From the NCBI GenBank assembly GCA_902788505.1, contig CADAKH010000010.1:1-64000 (forward strand): a stretch of DNA of 64,000 nucleotides, given 5' to 3'. The position numbers and the translations under genes were made by a program. How positions within the stretch are numbered: position 1 is the first letter of the stretch; every line of letters starts with the position of its first letter. Shown here piece by piece: positions 18,201 to 26,944 of the stretch. The notes under the pieces were generated by a model, which ran no database searches, had not been told where the DNA came from, and was given only the letters and a program-made list of their open reading frames with translations. Source of the stretch: Oscillospiraceae bacterium. Lineage in GTDB: Bacteria; Bacillota; Clostridia; Saccharofermentanales; Saccharofermentanaceae.

Positions 18201-19424
18201 TTATAATAGTTTAGGTTTATCTAATTCAGATTTAATATGTTTATTATAGTTAATAAATGAAGCTCTCAAATTGAAAGAATTATCTATACATCTTTTACCG
18301 CTGATAGAAATATCTTCTCCCAAAGCGCTATTATTCAATAAACTAATAATCGCTTCTGCATACTCATCTGCAGTATCACAATTAATATAATCTTTACCAC
18401 TTACAGCCGGTATTCCTTCAATACCAATATCATTTGTAATAACCGGAACTCCAGAAGCCATAGCTTCTATTACTTTGACTTTAACTCCAGCGCCTAAAAG
18501 CAATGGAGCAACCATGCATAAACACGATGAAAACACAGAATCGAGGTCTTCAACATAACCTAAAACCTCAACATTTGCTCCTGATTTGTTAATCAATTCC
18601 TGATTAGGTTTATTACCTATAACCAAAAAATTAACATCATGATCACTCAAAAGAGGCAGAACATTATCAATAAACCATAAAGCACTGATATAGTTTTCAT
18701 ATCTACTCATATCTCCGAAGAAAACAACGGTATTTGTTGGAGTTGTTCTATAATTAGCACGAACACTGTACTTCGGAACTAACCAATCAAGATCACAATT
18801 AACTTTCTCATTCTTTAATAAATCTAAATCTTTAGTGTTATGTGTGAATACAAGATCACATTTGTTTAAATACGATAATTCATTCTTTTTTATCGACTTG
18901 TATCTTTCCTTTTTTATAAAATGCTTAATAGGATTCTTTTCTGCTTCAGAATTCCTAAAGTATCCTAAAAACATAACATCGTGCTCAGATGCAACAAGTT
19001 TAGCGTATGGGAAAAGCTTCTTTACGTATTTTATTAGTGGAAGCATCTGTCCCCATTCAAATATAACAACATCTGGCTTATAAACAGATTTAGATAATTT
19101 AATTAATTTTTTTCGGTATTCTAAATATGTTGCATATAACAAAGTATTGCCAAAACGAGATTTGAAGTTGATTTTTGTTGGAATACTTATAGCAATATCC
19201 AATAACCTTCTGATTCCCTTAGATTTATATATATAAATATTCGTTCCATTACTTTCTATTGTCTTTTCCAGATCGATTTCGTTATCTAACACTTTGCAAA
19301 TAAGAGTTATCTCCCAATCACCAGTTTTAATCATATTATTATAATAATACTGAAAAGTTTGCCCACCAGCATGAGGTGATTTAGGAATAGGAGCACACAT
19401 TGAAATCCAAAGTAATTTTTTCAT
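18201..19424 (-). CDS. Family 4 (GT-B) glycosyltransferase
   Basis: 407 residues. The C-terminal half has the GT4 pattern: VVFFGDMSRYENY, then APLLLGAGVKVKVIEAMASG with the conserved glutamate, and PVITNDIGIEGIP. The N-terminal half begins with LLWISMCAPIPKSPHAGGQ, a typical nucleotide-sugar-side loop. It adds a sugar to the capsule repeat; donor unknown. It has 18 bp to the Wzy gene. Confidence 0.85.
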   Translation of the reverse strand: MKKLLWISMCAPIPKSPHAGGQTFQYYYNNMIKTGDWEITLICKVLDNEIDLEKTIESNGTNIYIYKSKGIRRLLDIAISIPTKINFKSRFGNTLLYATYLEYRKKLIKLSKSVYKPDVVIFEWGQMLPLIKYVKKLFPYAKLVASEHDVMFLGYFRNSEAEKNPIKHFIKKERYKSIKKNELSYLNKCDLVFTHNTKDLDLLKNEKVNCDLDWLVPKYSVRANYRTTPTNTVVFFGDMSRYENYISALWFIDNVLPLLSDHDVNFLVIGNKPNQELINKSGANVEVLGYVEDLDSVFSSCLCMVAPLLLGAGVKVKVIEAMASGVPVITNDIGIEGIPAVSGKDYINCDTADEYAEAIISLLNNSALGEDISISGKRCIDNSFNLRASFINYNKHIKSELDKPKLL

Positions 19425-19440
19425 GATTAACCTTTATTGC

Positions 19441-20268
19441 TTAATTCTTTATTAGCATTTCCAAATCAGTTACTAAAAAACACAACAAAATCTGTAGGCA
19501 ATTAAAATGGCGATAGTTCTTTAAATAATACTTATGGCTTGTATTGTGAATCTTAATAATTTCTTTCTTTTTAAGAACACTTGTAACAGTTTTAGAATGA
19601 TTATGAATTATACTAACACCACACGCACACGCTGCCTTATATCCTTTATCGATTATTTTTTCTGCCAAAATCAGTTCTTCGTAATACAAAAAAGTGTTTT
19701 CATCTAAATAATCAACAGAATTAATCTTATCAAGATCCAAGATCATACAACAACCTTGCGGACGCCATATATAACCATAACCATTAACTACATCTAATTT
19801 CCTACCGCGCTTTTTATAAAACAAATAACCAAATGTAAAATCCCAAAAAGTCATGCGTTTTGAATAACGATTGAACATGTATCCTGTAGGAGAATAAACA
19901 TCTGGATTTACAACAGCAATATCAGAATCACAATTAAAGACTCTTAGCATCTCATTAAGAACTTGATTATCTTTTATTATAATGTCATTATTCAATATCC
20001 AACCATACTTATAACCATTCTTATAAGCATATCTGAGGCCAACATTATTACCACTTGCATAACCTTTATTTTCACCTGTTTCAATAAATACATAATTTCC
20101 AATTTCTTTTTTTCTCAACTCTCGTTCTGATTCATTAGGAGAAGCATTATCAACGATAATAATTTGTTCCCAATTCAATGAGAACAAATCATGAACCATC
20201 TGTGCTTCAACAAGCGTATCCTGCCAAGATTTATAGTTAAGAATAATTACAGCAACCTGTTCTACCAT
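19441..20268 (-). CDS. Family 2 glycosyltransferase, rhamnosyltransferase-like
   Basis: 275 residues with VAVIILNYKSWQDT at the N-terminus, IIVDNASPNESE, and ILNNDI in place of a classic DxD. This form is common in WbbL-like rhamnosyltransferases. A rhamnose donor is plausible because the same operon carries rfbA, rfbC and rfbD, but that is inference. It has a membrane-proximal hydrophobic C-terminus. Confidence 0.8.
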   Translation of the reverse strand: MVEQVAVIILNYKSWQDTLVEAQMVHDLFSLNWEQIIIVDNASPNESERELRKKEIGNYVFIETGENKGYASGNNVGLRYAYKNGYKYGWILNNDIIIKDNQVLNEMLRVFNCDSDIAVVNPDVYSPTGYMFNRYSKRMTFWDFTFGYLFYKKRGRKLDVVNGYGYIWRPQGCCMILDLDKINSVDYLDENTFLYYEELILAEKIIDKGYKAACACGVSIIHNHSKTVTSVLKKKEIIKIHNTSHKYYLKNYRHFNCLQILLCFLVTDLEMLIKN

Positions 20269-20276
20269 TGTGATTA

Positions 20277-21020
20277 TTACTTCCTATATTTCCAAATTAA
20301 TTTAATAATCTTAATATCATCAACAAAATATCTCTTAAACAATCTCTTTGGTTCTTGTGTAAAACGGTATAACCATTCAAGTCCATGATCGGCCATCCAC
20401 TTGGGCGCCCTATTAACATTACCTGCTAAAAAATCAACTGTTGCACCTGCACATACAGACACATATGCATTATAAGAATGGTAATTCTCATATATCCACT
20501 TTTCCTGTTTAGGACAACCAAAACAAGCAATAACAATATCCGGATGAACTTCACTGATCATATTATTAATCCGCTGAAGTTCATCTGTATCTTTCTCAAA
20601 ACCAAACGGGGGTGCATATGTGCCAACAATACGGATTCCAGGAAGTTCTTTCTCCAAATTAGTTTTTGCTTGTTCAGCAATGCCGTCTTTACCGCCTATA
20701 ATGTAAATACTGTATCCTTTTTTCTGAGCTACCTTGCAGAGCTCAGGCACCATATCAGAACCACTTATCTTTTCTTTAACCGGATGTTTATGCCATTTAG
20801 CGATCCATATCAAAGGTTTACCATCAACTAAGGTTAAATCTGCCTCATCAGTAATCTTCTTAAGATACTCATCATCCTCAATTTTCATTACAACATCAAC
20901 ATTAATTGCAACGACATAAGACTTTTTCTTTTCATCAACTAAACGACAGATTTCTTGGAGAGTCTCTGACATGCTGACGTTATTTACATATGTGTTTAAA
21001 AGTTGTTGTTTCTTACTCAT
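20277..21020 (-). CDS. WecG/TagA/CpsF-family glycosyltransferase
   Basis: 247 residues, the usual length for family GT26. It has the motifs TLVDGKPLIWIAKW, then ISGSDMVPEL, and VIACFGCPKQEKWI with PKWMADHGLEWLYRF near the end. Members transfer N-acetylmannosamine, N-acetylmannosaminuronate or glucose to a lipid-linked acceptor. In Gram-positives TagA adds the second linkage-unit sugar of wall teichoic acid. Together with the TagF-like gene this hints at a teichoic-acid-like phosphopolymer. Confidence 0.88.
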   Translation of the reverse strand: MSKKQQLLNTYVNNVSMSETLQEICRLVDEKKKSYVVAINVDVVMKIEDDEYLKKITDEADLTLVDGKPLIWIAKWHKHPVKEKISGSDMVPELCKVAQKKGYSIYIIGGKDGIAEQAKTNLEKELPGIRIVGTYAPPFGFEKDTDELQRINNMISEVHPDIVIACFGCPKQEKWIYENYHSYNAYVSVCAGATVDFLAGNVNRAPKWMADHGLEWLYRFTQEPKRLFKRYFVDDIKIIKLIWKYRK

Positions 21021-21029
21021 AATAAAAAG

Positions 21030-22001
21030 TTATTTATGGAAAAAGATGTATATCTTCTTTAATCTGTAAAAAAATAATCCATAAAATCTGTATGTCTTCC
21101 ATGACTTCAAAATCGATCGCGCTAATAATCTAATTCTTCTGCTACAACCAGTAATATATTCTTCATTTTCAGAAATATATTTTTGTATGTGTTCGAATTC
21201 GACTGAGTGAAAATCATCTATCATTTGTTCACATGCCTTAGTGTTCCAAAAAATAAAATTACCTCGAATTGCAGGAACACATTGTGGCGCGTAGATCTCT
21301 GCCCAATCATTTAATCTGTTTAATCCCTCTAAACATCCCATATATCTTGAAATAGGTGCTTTTTTAGAAAAACTAACAGCAACATACCTATAATGATAAA
21401 AAGGCACATCAATACAAACCGCTTTATTAGTTTTTAACATTAACTCATAACAAAAAAACAAGTCATCACAAATAGGAATATCGCCTCTAAATCTTAGGTT
21501 ACCAATAATATCCTTCCTGATTATTTTGTTCCAAACAAAGCCTTGTAAACCTTTACTTATTCCATCCAAACAATTCCCAGTACCATTGAAAACTTTGGAA
21601 TTGTAAGTTAATGAATAATCCGTTTTAATGTGAATATCACCATATTCAGTTTTATACCCACAAGCAACTACATCAGCATTATTAGATATTAATGATTTCA
21701 TCATTATTTCATATGCTTGAGGATCAAGTAAATCATCAGCATCGACGAAAGCAACATAATCGCCATTACAATTATCAAAACCTGTATTTCTTGCAGAATG
21801 AACTCCACCATTACGCTTATGAATTACATGGACATTTGAATACTCTGATGCAAAATAATCACAGATTTGAGGAGAATCATCTTTTGAACCATCATTTACA
21901 AGTATTATTTCTATATCCTTATAGGTTTGTGATAATAAAGAGTTAACACAATCACTTAGGTATCTAGAAGCATTATAAACAGGAACAATAATTGAAAGCA
22001 T
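21030..22001 (-). CDS. Family 2 glycosyltransferase
   Basis: 323 residues with LSIIVPVYNASRYLSDCVNS, LVNDGSKDDSPQI and the DxD-type VAFVDADDLL near residue 92. It adds one sugar of the repeat unit. Its start overlaps the stop of the kinase/nucleotidyltransferase fusion by a base. It resembles the GT2 gene at 16061 in layout but is clearly different in sequence. Confidence 0.85.
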   Translation of the reverse strand: MLSIIVPVYNASRYLSDCVNSLLSQTYKDIEIILVNDGSKDDSPQICDYFASEYSNVHVIHKRNGGVHSARNTGFDNCNGDYVAFVDADDLLDPQAYEIMMKSLISNNADVVACGYKTEYGDIHIKTDYSLTYNSKVFNGTGNCLDGISKGLQGFVWNKIIRKDIIGNLRFRGDIPICDDLFFCYELMLKTNKAVCIDVPFYHYRYVAVSFSKKAPISRYMGCLEGLNRLNDWAEIYAPQCVPAIRGNFIFWNTKACEQMIDDFHSVEFEHIQKYISENEEYITGCSRRIRLLARSILKSWKTYRFYGLFFYRLKKIYIFFHK

Positions 22002-23938
22002 TATATATCTCTCCTGTAAAATGAATGAATAGTGTAAGTATAAGAATCAGGCAATCCTATATCAAAAGACTTTCCATCAGGTACAAAAGCAATCAAACCA
22101 TTCTTCTTCCTTACATTATCCAAAGCTGAAGTTAAACCATATTCATTTCCTTCAGTAGGATTACCAGATATTTCTCTATCAAGCTCATTAAAGACTTCTG
22201 ATGTTAAAATATACTGTCCGAATGTTGCATAATACTTATCACTTCCACTCTTGTCTTTTACACCTAAGTACTCTTTGGCATAATCATCTGTCGGTTTTTC
22301 TACCATGCTATCAACTGTCATTAATTTCTCATTATCATTATTCCAAACACCATGAACAATTCCATAATGAACAACTTGATTCAAAGGTATTTCATTTACA
22401 CTTACTATCGTCTTACCAGTTTCTTTAAATGCTTCTATAATCTGTTTAGAACAGGAAATATCGGAATTAGTCTTATACAAGAAGTCACCCAAAAGAAGAA
22501 GGACTGGTTCATTTTCTGTGAAACTTTTAGCAAGCCATACAGCATGACCAAAGCCAAGTCTTTCCCGTTGAAAAACAAAACTTATATGATTTCTCATCTC
22601 AAGGATTTTATCTTCATAATCTCTTTTTTCTTGAGGCAATTTGCTTCTATTCTCTTCAGAAAGAGGTGAAAAGAATTTATCAAATTCAGACTTATCCTCT
22701 TCGCCTATTATTAAACAAACATCTTCAATACCTGAAGAAAAAAGCATCTCAAGCATTATCAACAAAGCCGGTTTAAGCAATCCATCATTATCAAGAATGG
22801 GAAGAAAGCATTTTTTAATCGTTTTAGTTGCAGGAAAAACTCTAGTTCCAAAGCCAGCTAAAGGGATAATTGCTTTCTTAACATTCTGTCCAGGTTTTAA
22901 TGTCAAAGTAAATGACGGCATACCTCTCTTCTCTAATAAATAATTCTGAAGCTCTAAAGCTTCATCCTCTCCTTTAGCAAGAAACTGGACAGTACCATCA
23001 CCCTGTGAACCTACACCTTTTGCTCCATAAATCAAGCTCATGATTTCAGGATCATTAAGTACAGAATGTAATACAGGTGCCTTTAACTCAGAGCTTGCTG
23101 GAGCAACCTTTAAATCGAAGTTCTTTTGTGCTTCTATCATCAATGCTCCCAAGGCTTGGGCATTGCCATCTTCAAGATAATTAATTGCTCTATTAACAAT
23201 TTCTATATTATCAATACCAAGAGCTTCTTGAATTCTTATATCATTTTCATCTTTAGCAAAAGGATAAGCAGCATTAAGATCACTCAGTATTTTTATTGTG
23301 TCTTTAGATGACATAAGATTAGCAATAACCCAATTAAAAGTTCCTCCAACTTTTAATTCTCTGGAATCAATTTCGACGCCATCAAATTCAACTATAACGG
23401 GTTTAATCCCGTAAGCACATGCTTGATCTAATCGACCGCAACGTGATGGTGTTCTCTGTTCACCACGAAATGCAGCCTGCATCTCACCCTTAATGTTCAT
23501 CTTGAGATCGTATAATTGATTAAATGCTCTAGCAACTAAAACACAAATAGCTGCAGAAGATGACAATCCACTTTTTAATGGCAGATCTCTTTTTTGTATT
23601 GTTATCTCTACACCACCGACTAGATAATTATCGTTTATATACGAAGCAACACCCGCAACGTAAGAATAATATCCACCCTGTTGTGCTATATCTAACAATT
23701 TCTGCGAATCCATCTCACATTCCCAATAATCATCATCAGGCATTTCAGGACTTGATCTCATTATGAAGCGATCAGATACTTTAGCTGATGCGTATATACC
23801 TTGTTCTGTCCCGGAAACAATGGCAGCACCTTTAACAATACTTGAGTTAACAGTACGGTACATTCCAGCCCAATCAGAGTGTTCTCCAAATAAACACAAT
23901 CTTCCCGGGACAAATAGATTTATGGATTTCTCTGACAT
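22001..23938 (-). CDS. Fused GHMP sugar kinase and GalU-like uridylyltransferase
   Basis: 645 residues. Residues 1-350 are a galactokinase-type GHMP kinase: PGRLCLFGEHSDWAG (11-25), the ATP loop LPLKSGLSSSAA (119-130), a probable catalytic aspartate in GRLDQA (D171) and the third motif KGVGSQGDG (307-315). Residues 354-645 are a UTP-glucose-1-phosphate-uridylyltransferase-like domain with KKAIIPLAGFGTRVFPATKT. I infer that a free sugar is phosphorylated at C1 and converted to a UDP-sugar by one protein. Plant and bacterial salvage enzymes such as fucokinase/GDP-fucose pyrophosphorylase work this way, but with the domains in the opposite order. The substrate is unknown. It lies just after the heptose genes. 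Confidence 0.82.
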   Translation of the reverse strand: MSEKSINLFVPGRLCLFGEHSDWAGMYRTVNSSIVKGAAIVSGTEQGIYASAKVSDRFIMRSSPEMPDDDYWECEMDSQKLLDIAQQGGYYSYVAGVASYINDNYLVGGVEITIQKRDLPLKSGLSSSAAICVLVARAFNQLYDLKMNIKGEMQAAFRGEQRTPSRCGRLDQACAYGIKPVIVEFDGVEIDSRELKVGGTFNWVIANLMSSKDTIKILSDLNAAYPFAKDENDIRIQEALGIDNIEIVNRAINYLEDGNAQALGALMIEAQKNFDLKVAPASSELKAPVLHSVLNDPEIMSLIYGAKGVGSQGDGTVQFLAKGEDEALELQNYLLEKRGMPSFTLTLKPGQNVKKAIIPLAGFGTRVFPATKTIKKCFLPILDNDGLLKPALLIMLEMLFSSGIEDVCLIIGEEDKSEFDKFFSPLSEENRSKLPQEKRDYEDKILEMRNHISFVFQRERLGFGHAVWLAKSFTENEPVLLLLGDFLYKTNSDISCSKQIIEAFKETGKTIVSVNEIPLNQVVHYGIVHGVWNNDNEKLMTVDSMVEKPTDDYAKEYLGVKDKSGSDKYYATFGQYILTSEVFNELDREISGNPTEGNEYGLTSALDNVRKKNGLIAFVPDGKSFDIGLPDSYTYTIHSFYRRDI

Positions 23939-23941
23939 AGA

Positions 23942-24949
23942 TTATTCCTCTTTAGGATCAAAAGTCTCAGGACTGTAATGAATTACTCTAGTACCACCCT
24001 CTTCAAATCTGAAAGGTACATACATAAGATCACTCATAGCATTTAGAACTGCTTCCTTTTTCTCAGGCTGAACATAAAATACTATGAATCCGCCACCGCC
24101 TGCACCAAGCAATTTACCGCCAAGAGCACCTGCAGCAATACCTTTTTCATAAAGAGAATCAATTGAGTTTGTTGTAATGGCTCCACCGGTTTGTCTCTTT
24201 AATCTCCAGGTTTTATCAAGTAAACGTCCAAATTCATCAAGATCTGAATGTTTATCTTCAAGTATAGCTTCTGCATCATCAACAAGAGCATACATCTGCT
24301 TTAACTGATTGATCTTTTCATCATAACCGGCTTGATTTGCCTTCTGCATATCAGAACTAAATCTGGTAAACCCGGTAAAAAACATAAGTAAATTGTCATT
24401 CAACTGCTTCTTGCGATCCGGGTGAATAATAATAGGCGTTACATCATAAGTTCCATCTTTATTGAAATCGATCCTATTCATACCGCCAAATGCAGCAGCG
24501 ATCTGATCTTGCCAGCCTCCGGCTTCCTGACACATCTCACGCTCAAGATATATAGCTTCGTCAGCTAATTTTTTCTTGTCAGCATATTTACCTTTAAGAG
24601 CATAAAAAGCATTAAGCATACCGACAGCAAAAGAGGAAGAAGTACCAAGACCTGAACGTGCAGGAAGATCTGCTTCATATGTTAATCTAATCTCATACAT
24701 ATCAAGCAACTTCATTGCATTCCTTATTGCCGGGTGCTGAATATCATCTGTATTGGTAACACGCTCCGTTTTACTATAAGAAAGCTCAGTTGAATACTCA
24801 AAGAACCTGGGCAAATGACGTACATTAACATAGCAATACTTATCAAAAGTAGTACTAAGAACGGATCCACCAAATTCACGGAAGAAACTTTCCATATCCG
24901 TTCCGCCACCAAAAAAAGACATTCTAAAAGGTGTTTTAGTAATGATCAT
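23942..24949 (-). CDS. hddA: D-glycero-D-manno-heptose 7-phosphate kinase
   Basis: 335 residues from the ATG at 24949. A longer in-frame reading to 25000 would run into gmhA, whereas the TAATG junction couples the two genes. A GHMP kinase with TPFRMSFFGGGTDM at the N-terminus, ARSGLGTSSSFAVG as the ATP loop and GGKLLGAGGGGF as the third motif, all typical of HddA. It phosphorylates heptose-7-phosphate at C1 to the 1,7-bisphosphate. gmhA and the hddC-gmhB fusion lie directly upstream, which fixes the assignment. Confidence 0.9.
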   Translation of the reverse strand: MIITKTPFRMSFFGGGTDMESFFREFGGSVLSTTFDKYCYVNVRHLPRFFEYSTELSYSKTERVTNTDDIQHPAIRNAMKLLDMYEIRLTYEADLPARSGLGTSSSFAVGMLNAFYALKGKYADKKKLADEAIYLEREMCQEAGGWQDQIAAAFGGMNRIDFNKDGTYDVTPIIIHPDRKKQLNDNLLMFFTGFTRFSSDMQKANQAGYDEKINQLKQMYALVDDAEAILEDKHSDLDEFGRLLDKTWRLKRQTGGAITTNSIDSLYEKGIAAGALGGKLLGAGGGGFIVFYVQPEKKEAVLNAMSDLMYVPFRFEEGGTRVIHYSPETFDPKEE

Positions 24950-25620
24950 TAAGCTTCTCCTTCTCCAAAAAAGCAATCTTCTAACATCATACAAAGACAA
25001 TGATAAACAGGAAGATGTAATTCTTGAATCTTATAGGTTTCTTCCTCAGGAACTTTAATTGCTACATCTGCAACCCTTGCCAGCTCTCCACCATTTTTTC
25101 CGGTAAGTCCAATTACCTTAATACTAAGAGCTCGAGCAACAACTGTAGCACTCAATACATTCTTACTGTTACCGCTTGTGCTTATACCTAGGAACACATC
25201 CCCTTCTCTTCCGAAACCATATAACTGCTGAGCAAATACTCCAAGCCCATCAACATCATTGATATAAGCAGTAGAAAGCGCTTCGTGAGCAACAAGAGGA
25301 ATTGCCATAAGACCTCTTTCAAGATTATGGGCTAATTCCAATCCTCTAACAGAATCAACACCAATCAGCTTATCTGCAAACTCTTTATTCACAGGTCTGG
25401 CTATCATGAACCTCTTCATTAGTTCTCCTGCAATATGTTCTGAATCAGCTGCAGAACCGCCATTTCCTGCGATTAATAACTTTTTATCGTTTTTATATGC
25501 TTCCTCTAAAACTTCATACGCACAGATAATATCATTTCGGCATTCAAGAAGTATGGGATATCTATTTATAAGATTATCAACATGTTTTACTAATCTCTGT
25601 TCCATAAAGTTCTGCCTCAT
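24949..25620 (-). CDS. gmhA: Sedoheptulose-7-phosphate isomerase
   Basis: 223 residues, a SIS-domain isomerase. It has the sugar-phosphate loop IAGNGGSAADSEHIAGEL (near residue 50), typical of GmhA, and LGISTSGNSKNVL with GLTGKNGG later. It turns sedoheptulose-7-phosphate into D-glycero-D-manno-heptose-7-phosphate, the first step of heptose synthesis. Its ATG overlaps the upstream stop (ATGA), and its stop overlaps hddA. Confidence 0.93.
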   Translation of the reverse strand: MRQNFMEQRLVKHVDNLINRYPILLECRNDIICAYEVLEEAYKNDKKLLIAGNGGSAADSEHIAGELMKRFMIARPVNKEFADKLIGVDSVRGLELAHNLERGLMAIPLVAHEALSTAYINDVDGLGVFAQQLYGFGREGDVFLGISTSGNSKNVLSATVVARALSIKVIGLTGKNGGELARVADVAIKVPEEETYKIQELHLPVYHCLCMMLEDCFFGEGEA

Positions 25621-26942
25621 GCTAAGTTAAAAATCTTATCTACTGCATCATATAAGGTATTTGCAGTGATATCTTGATTATAGTTTTCAGCACCAATTAA
25701 TGCTGTACGACAACCGGCATTTAAACCGGCAAGAATATCATTCTCGCCATCTCCGATCATCCAAGAGTTATTCAAATCGACATTGAATTCTTTGGCAGCC
25801 TGAACTAACATACCAGGCTTGGGTTTACGGCAATCACAGTCAAATTTTAGTTCAGGGATCTCCCCTTCATAACCTTTATGAGGATGGTGAGGACAATAAT
25901 ATAATGAATCGATATAAGCGCCTTCTTTTCCAAGAAGAGTCTCAAGCTTATTGTGAATCAAAGTTAATTCATTAATTGTAACTTCACCTCTGGCGATAAC
26001 AGGCTGATTAGTGACAATAATACAAAGATATCCGGAATCATTGATTCTCTTGATAGCTTCTGCAACACCATTAATCAATTCAAAATCGTCAATATTTCTT
26101 AAAAAACCTTTATAAACATTTATAGTTCCATCTCTATCAAGAAATATGGCCCTTTGCTTATTAGAAAGATTCTTTGCTTCGACTAATCCGGAAGCAAAAT
26201 CTCTACAGACTTGTTCATACCTTTCCGGTGTACCCATGTCTTTTACATATTCCGGTGAATCATATGCAAACATCTTATGAGATCCACACAGTGGCTTTAA
26301 TATCTGTCTGTCGAGATCAACTTTAACAACTTTACCTTCAATTTCTTTTCCAACTAAATCAGCATCAATACCACAAGAATCCAAAACTGTAGGATCAATA
26401 ACATGTAAGCCTGCATTTACACGGTTCTTATAATACTCTGGTCTGTTATCCTCTTTTGTCAGCCATTGAGATACAGCTTTATCTTCCTCAGCTATAACAA
26501 TACCGGAATCATAAGGATGCGAATTAGGATGAGTAAATAGTGTTACATATGCATTATGATCATAGTGCCAATCAACCATACGGTTAAAATTCATATCAAA
26601 AACAGCGTCAGCATTCAATAATAAAAATGGTTCGTTACCCAATTCAGAACGTATCTTGAATAATGCACCGGCATTTCCTAAAGGGGAACTTTCAATATAA
26701 TACGTAATCTTAGCACCAAGTTGGCTTCCATCACCGAAATATGATTTGATCTGTTCAGCCATATGGGAAACTGTTAATGTAATATCGCAAAACCCTTGTG
26801 AAACAAGGCTTTGAATTTCCCATTCTAATACAGGCTTACTGATACCATCCCTATTTGTAATTGGAATTAACGGTTTAGGAATATCTGGAAATAATTCTGA
26901 TATTCTTGTACCTTTGCCGCCAGCCATGATTATGGTTTTCAT
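25617..26942 (-). CDS. Fused heptose-1-phosphate guanylyltransferase and heptose bisphosphate phosphatase (HddC-GmhB)
   Basis: 441 residues. Residues 1-240 are a nucleotidyltransferase (IIMAGGKGTRISELFPDIP, LLLNADAVFD) of the HddC type. Residues 265-441 are a HAD phosphatase with FLDRDGTINV (nucleophile D269, acid D271) and the zinc-binding CPHH...CDCRKPKPGM loop diagnostic of GmhB. One protein therefore removes the 7-phosphate and attaches GMP. With gmhA and hddA it completes the route to GDP-D-glycero-D-manno-heptose. An ADP-heptose product is less likely, because the kinase is HddA-like and not HldE-like. Confidence 0.9.
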   Translation of the reverse strand: MKTIIMAGGKGTRISELFPDIPKPLIPITNRDGISKPVLEWEIQSLVSQGFCDITLTVSHMAEQIKSYFGDGSQLGAKITYYIESSPLGNAGALFKIRSELGNEPFLLLNADAVFDMNFNRMVDWHYDHNAYVTLFTHPNSHPYDSGIVIAEEDKAVSQWLTKEDNRPEYYKNRVNAGLHVIDPTVLDSCGIDADLVGKEIEGKVVKVDLDRQILKPLCGSHKMFAYDSPEYVKDMGTPERYEQVCRDFASGLVEAKNLSNKQRAIFLDRDGTINVYKGFLRNIDDFELINGVAEAIKRINDSGYLCIIVTNQPVIARGEVTINELTLIHNKLETLLGKEGAYIDSLYYCPHHPHKGYEGEIPELKFDCDCRKPKPGMLVQAAKEFNVDLNNSWMIGDGENDILAGLNAGCRTALIGAENYNQDITANTLYDAVDKIFNLA

Positions 26943-26944
26943 TC

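Noticed and set aside
22001..25000. HldE-type ADP-heptose route
   Set aside because: The kinase is GHMP type (HddA) and the nucleotidyltransferase is fused to GmhB, which fits GDP-heptose; no PfkB-type HldE is present.
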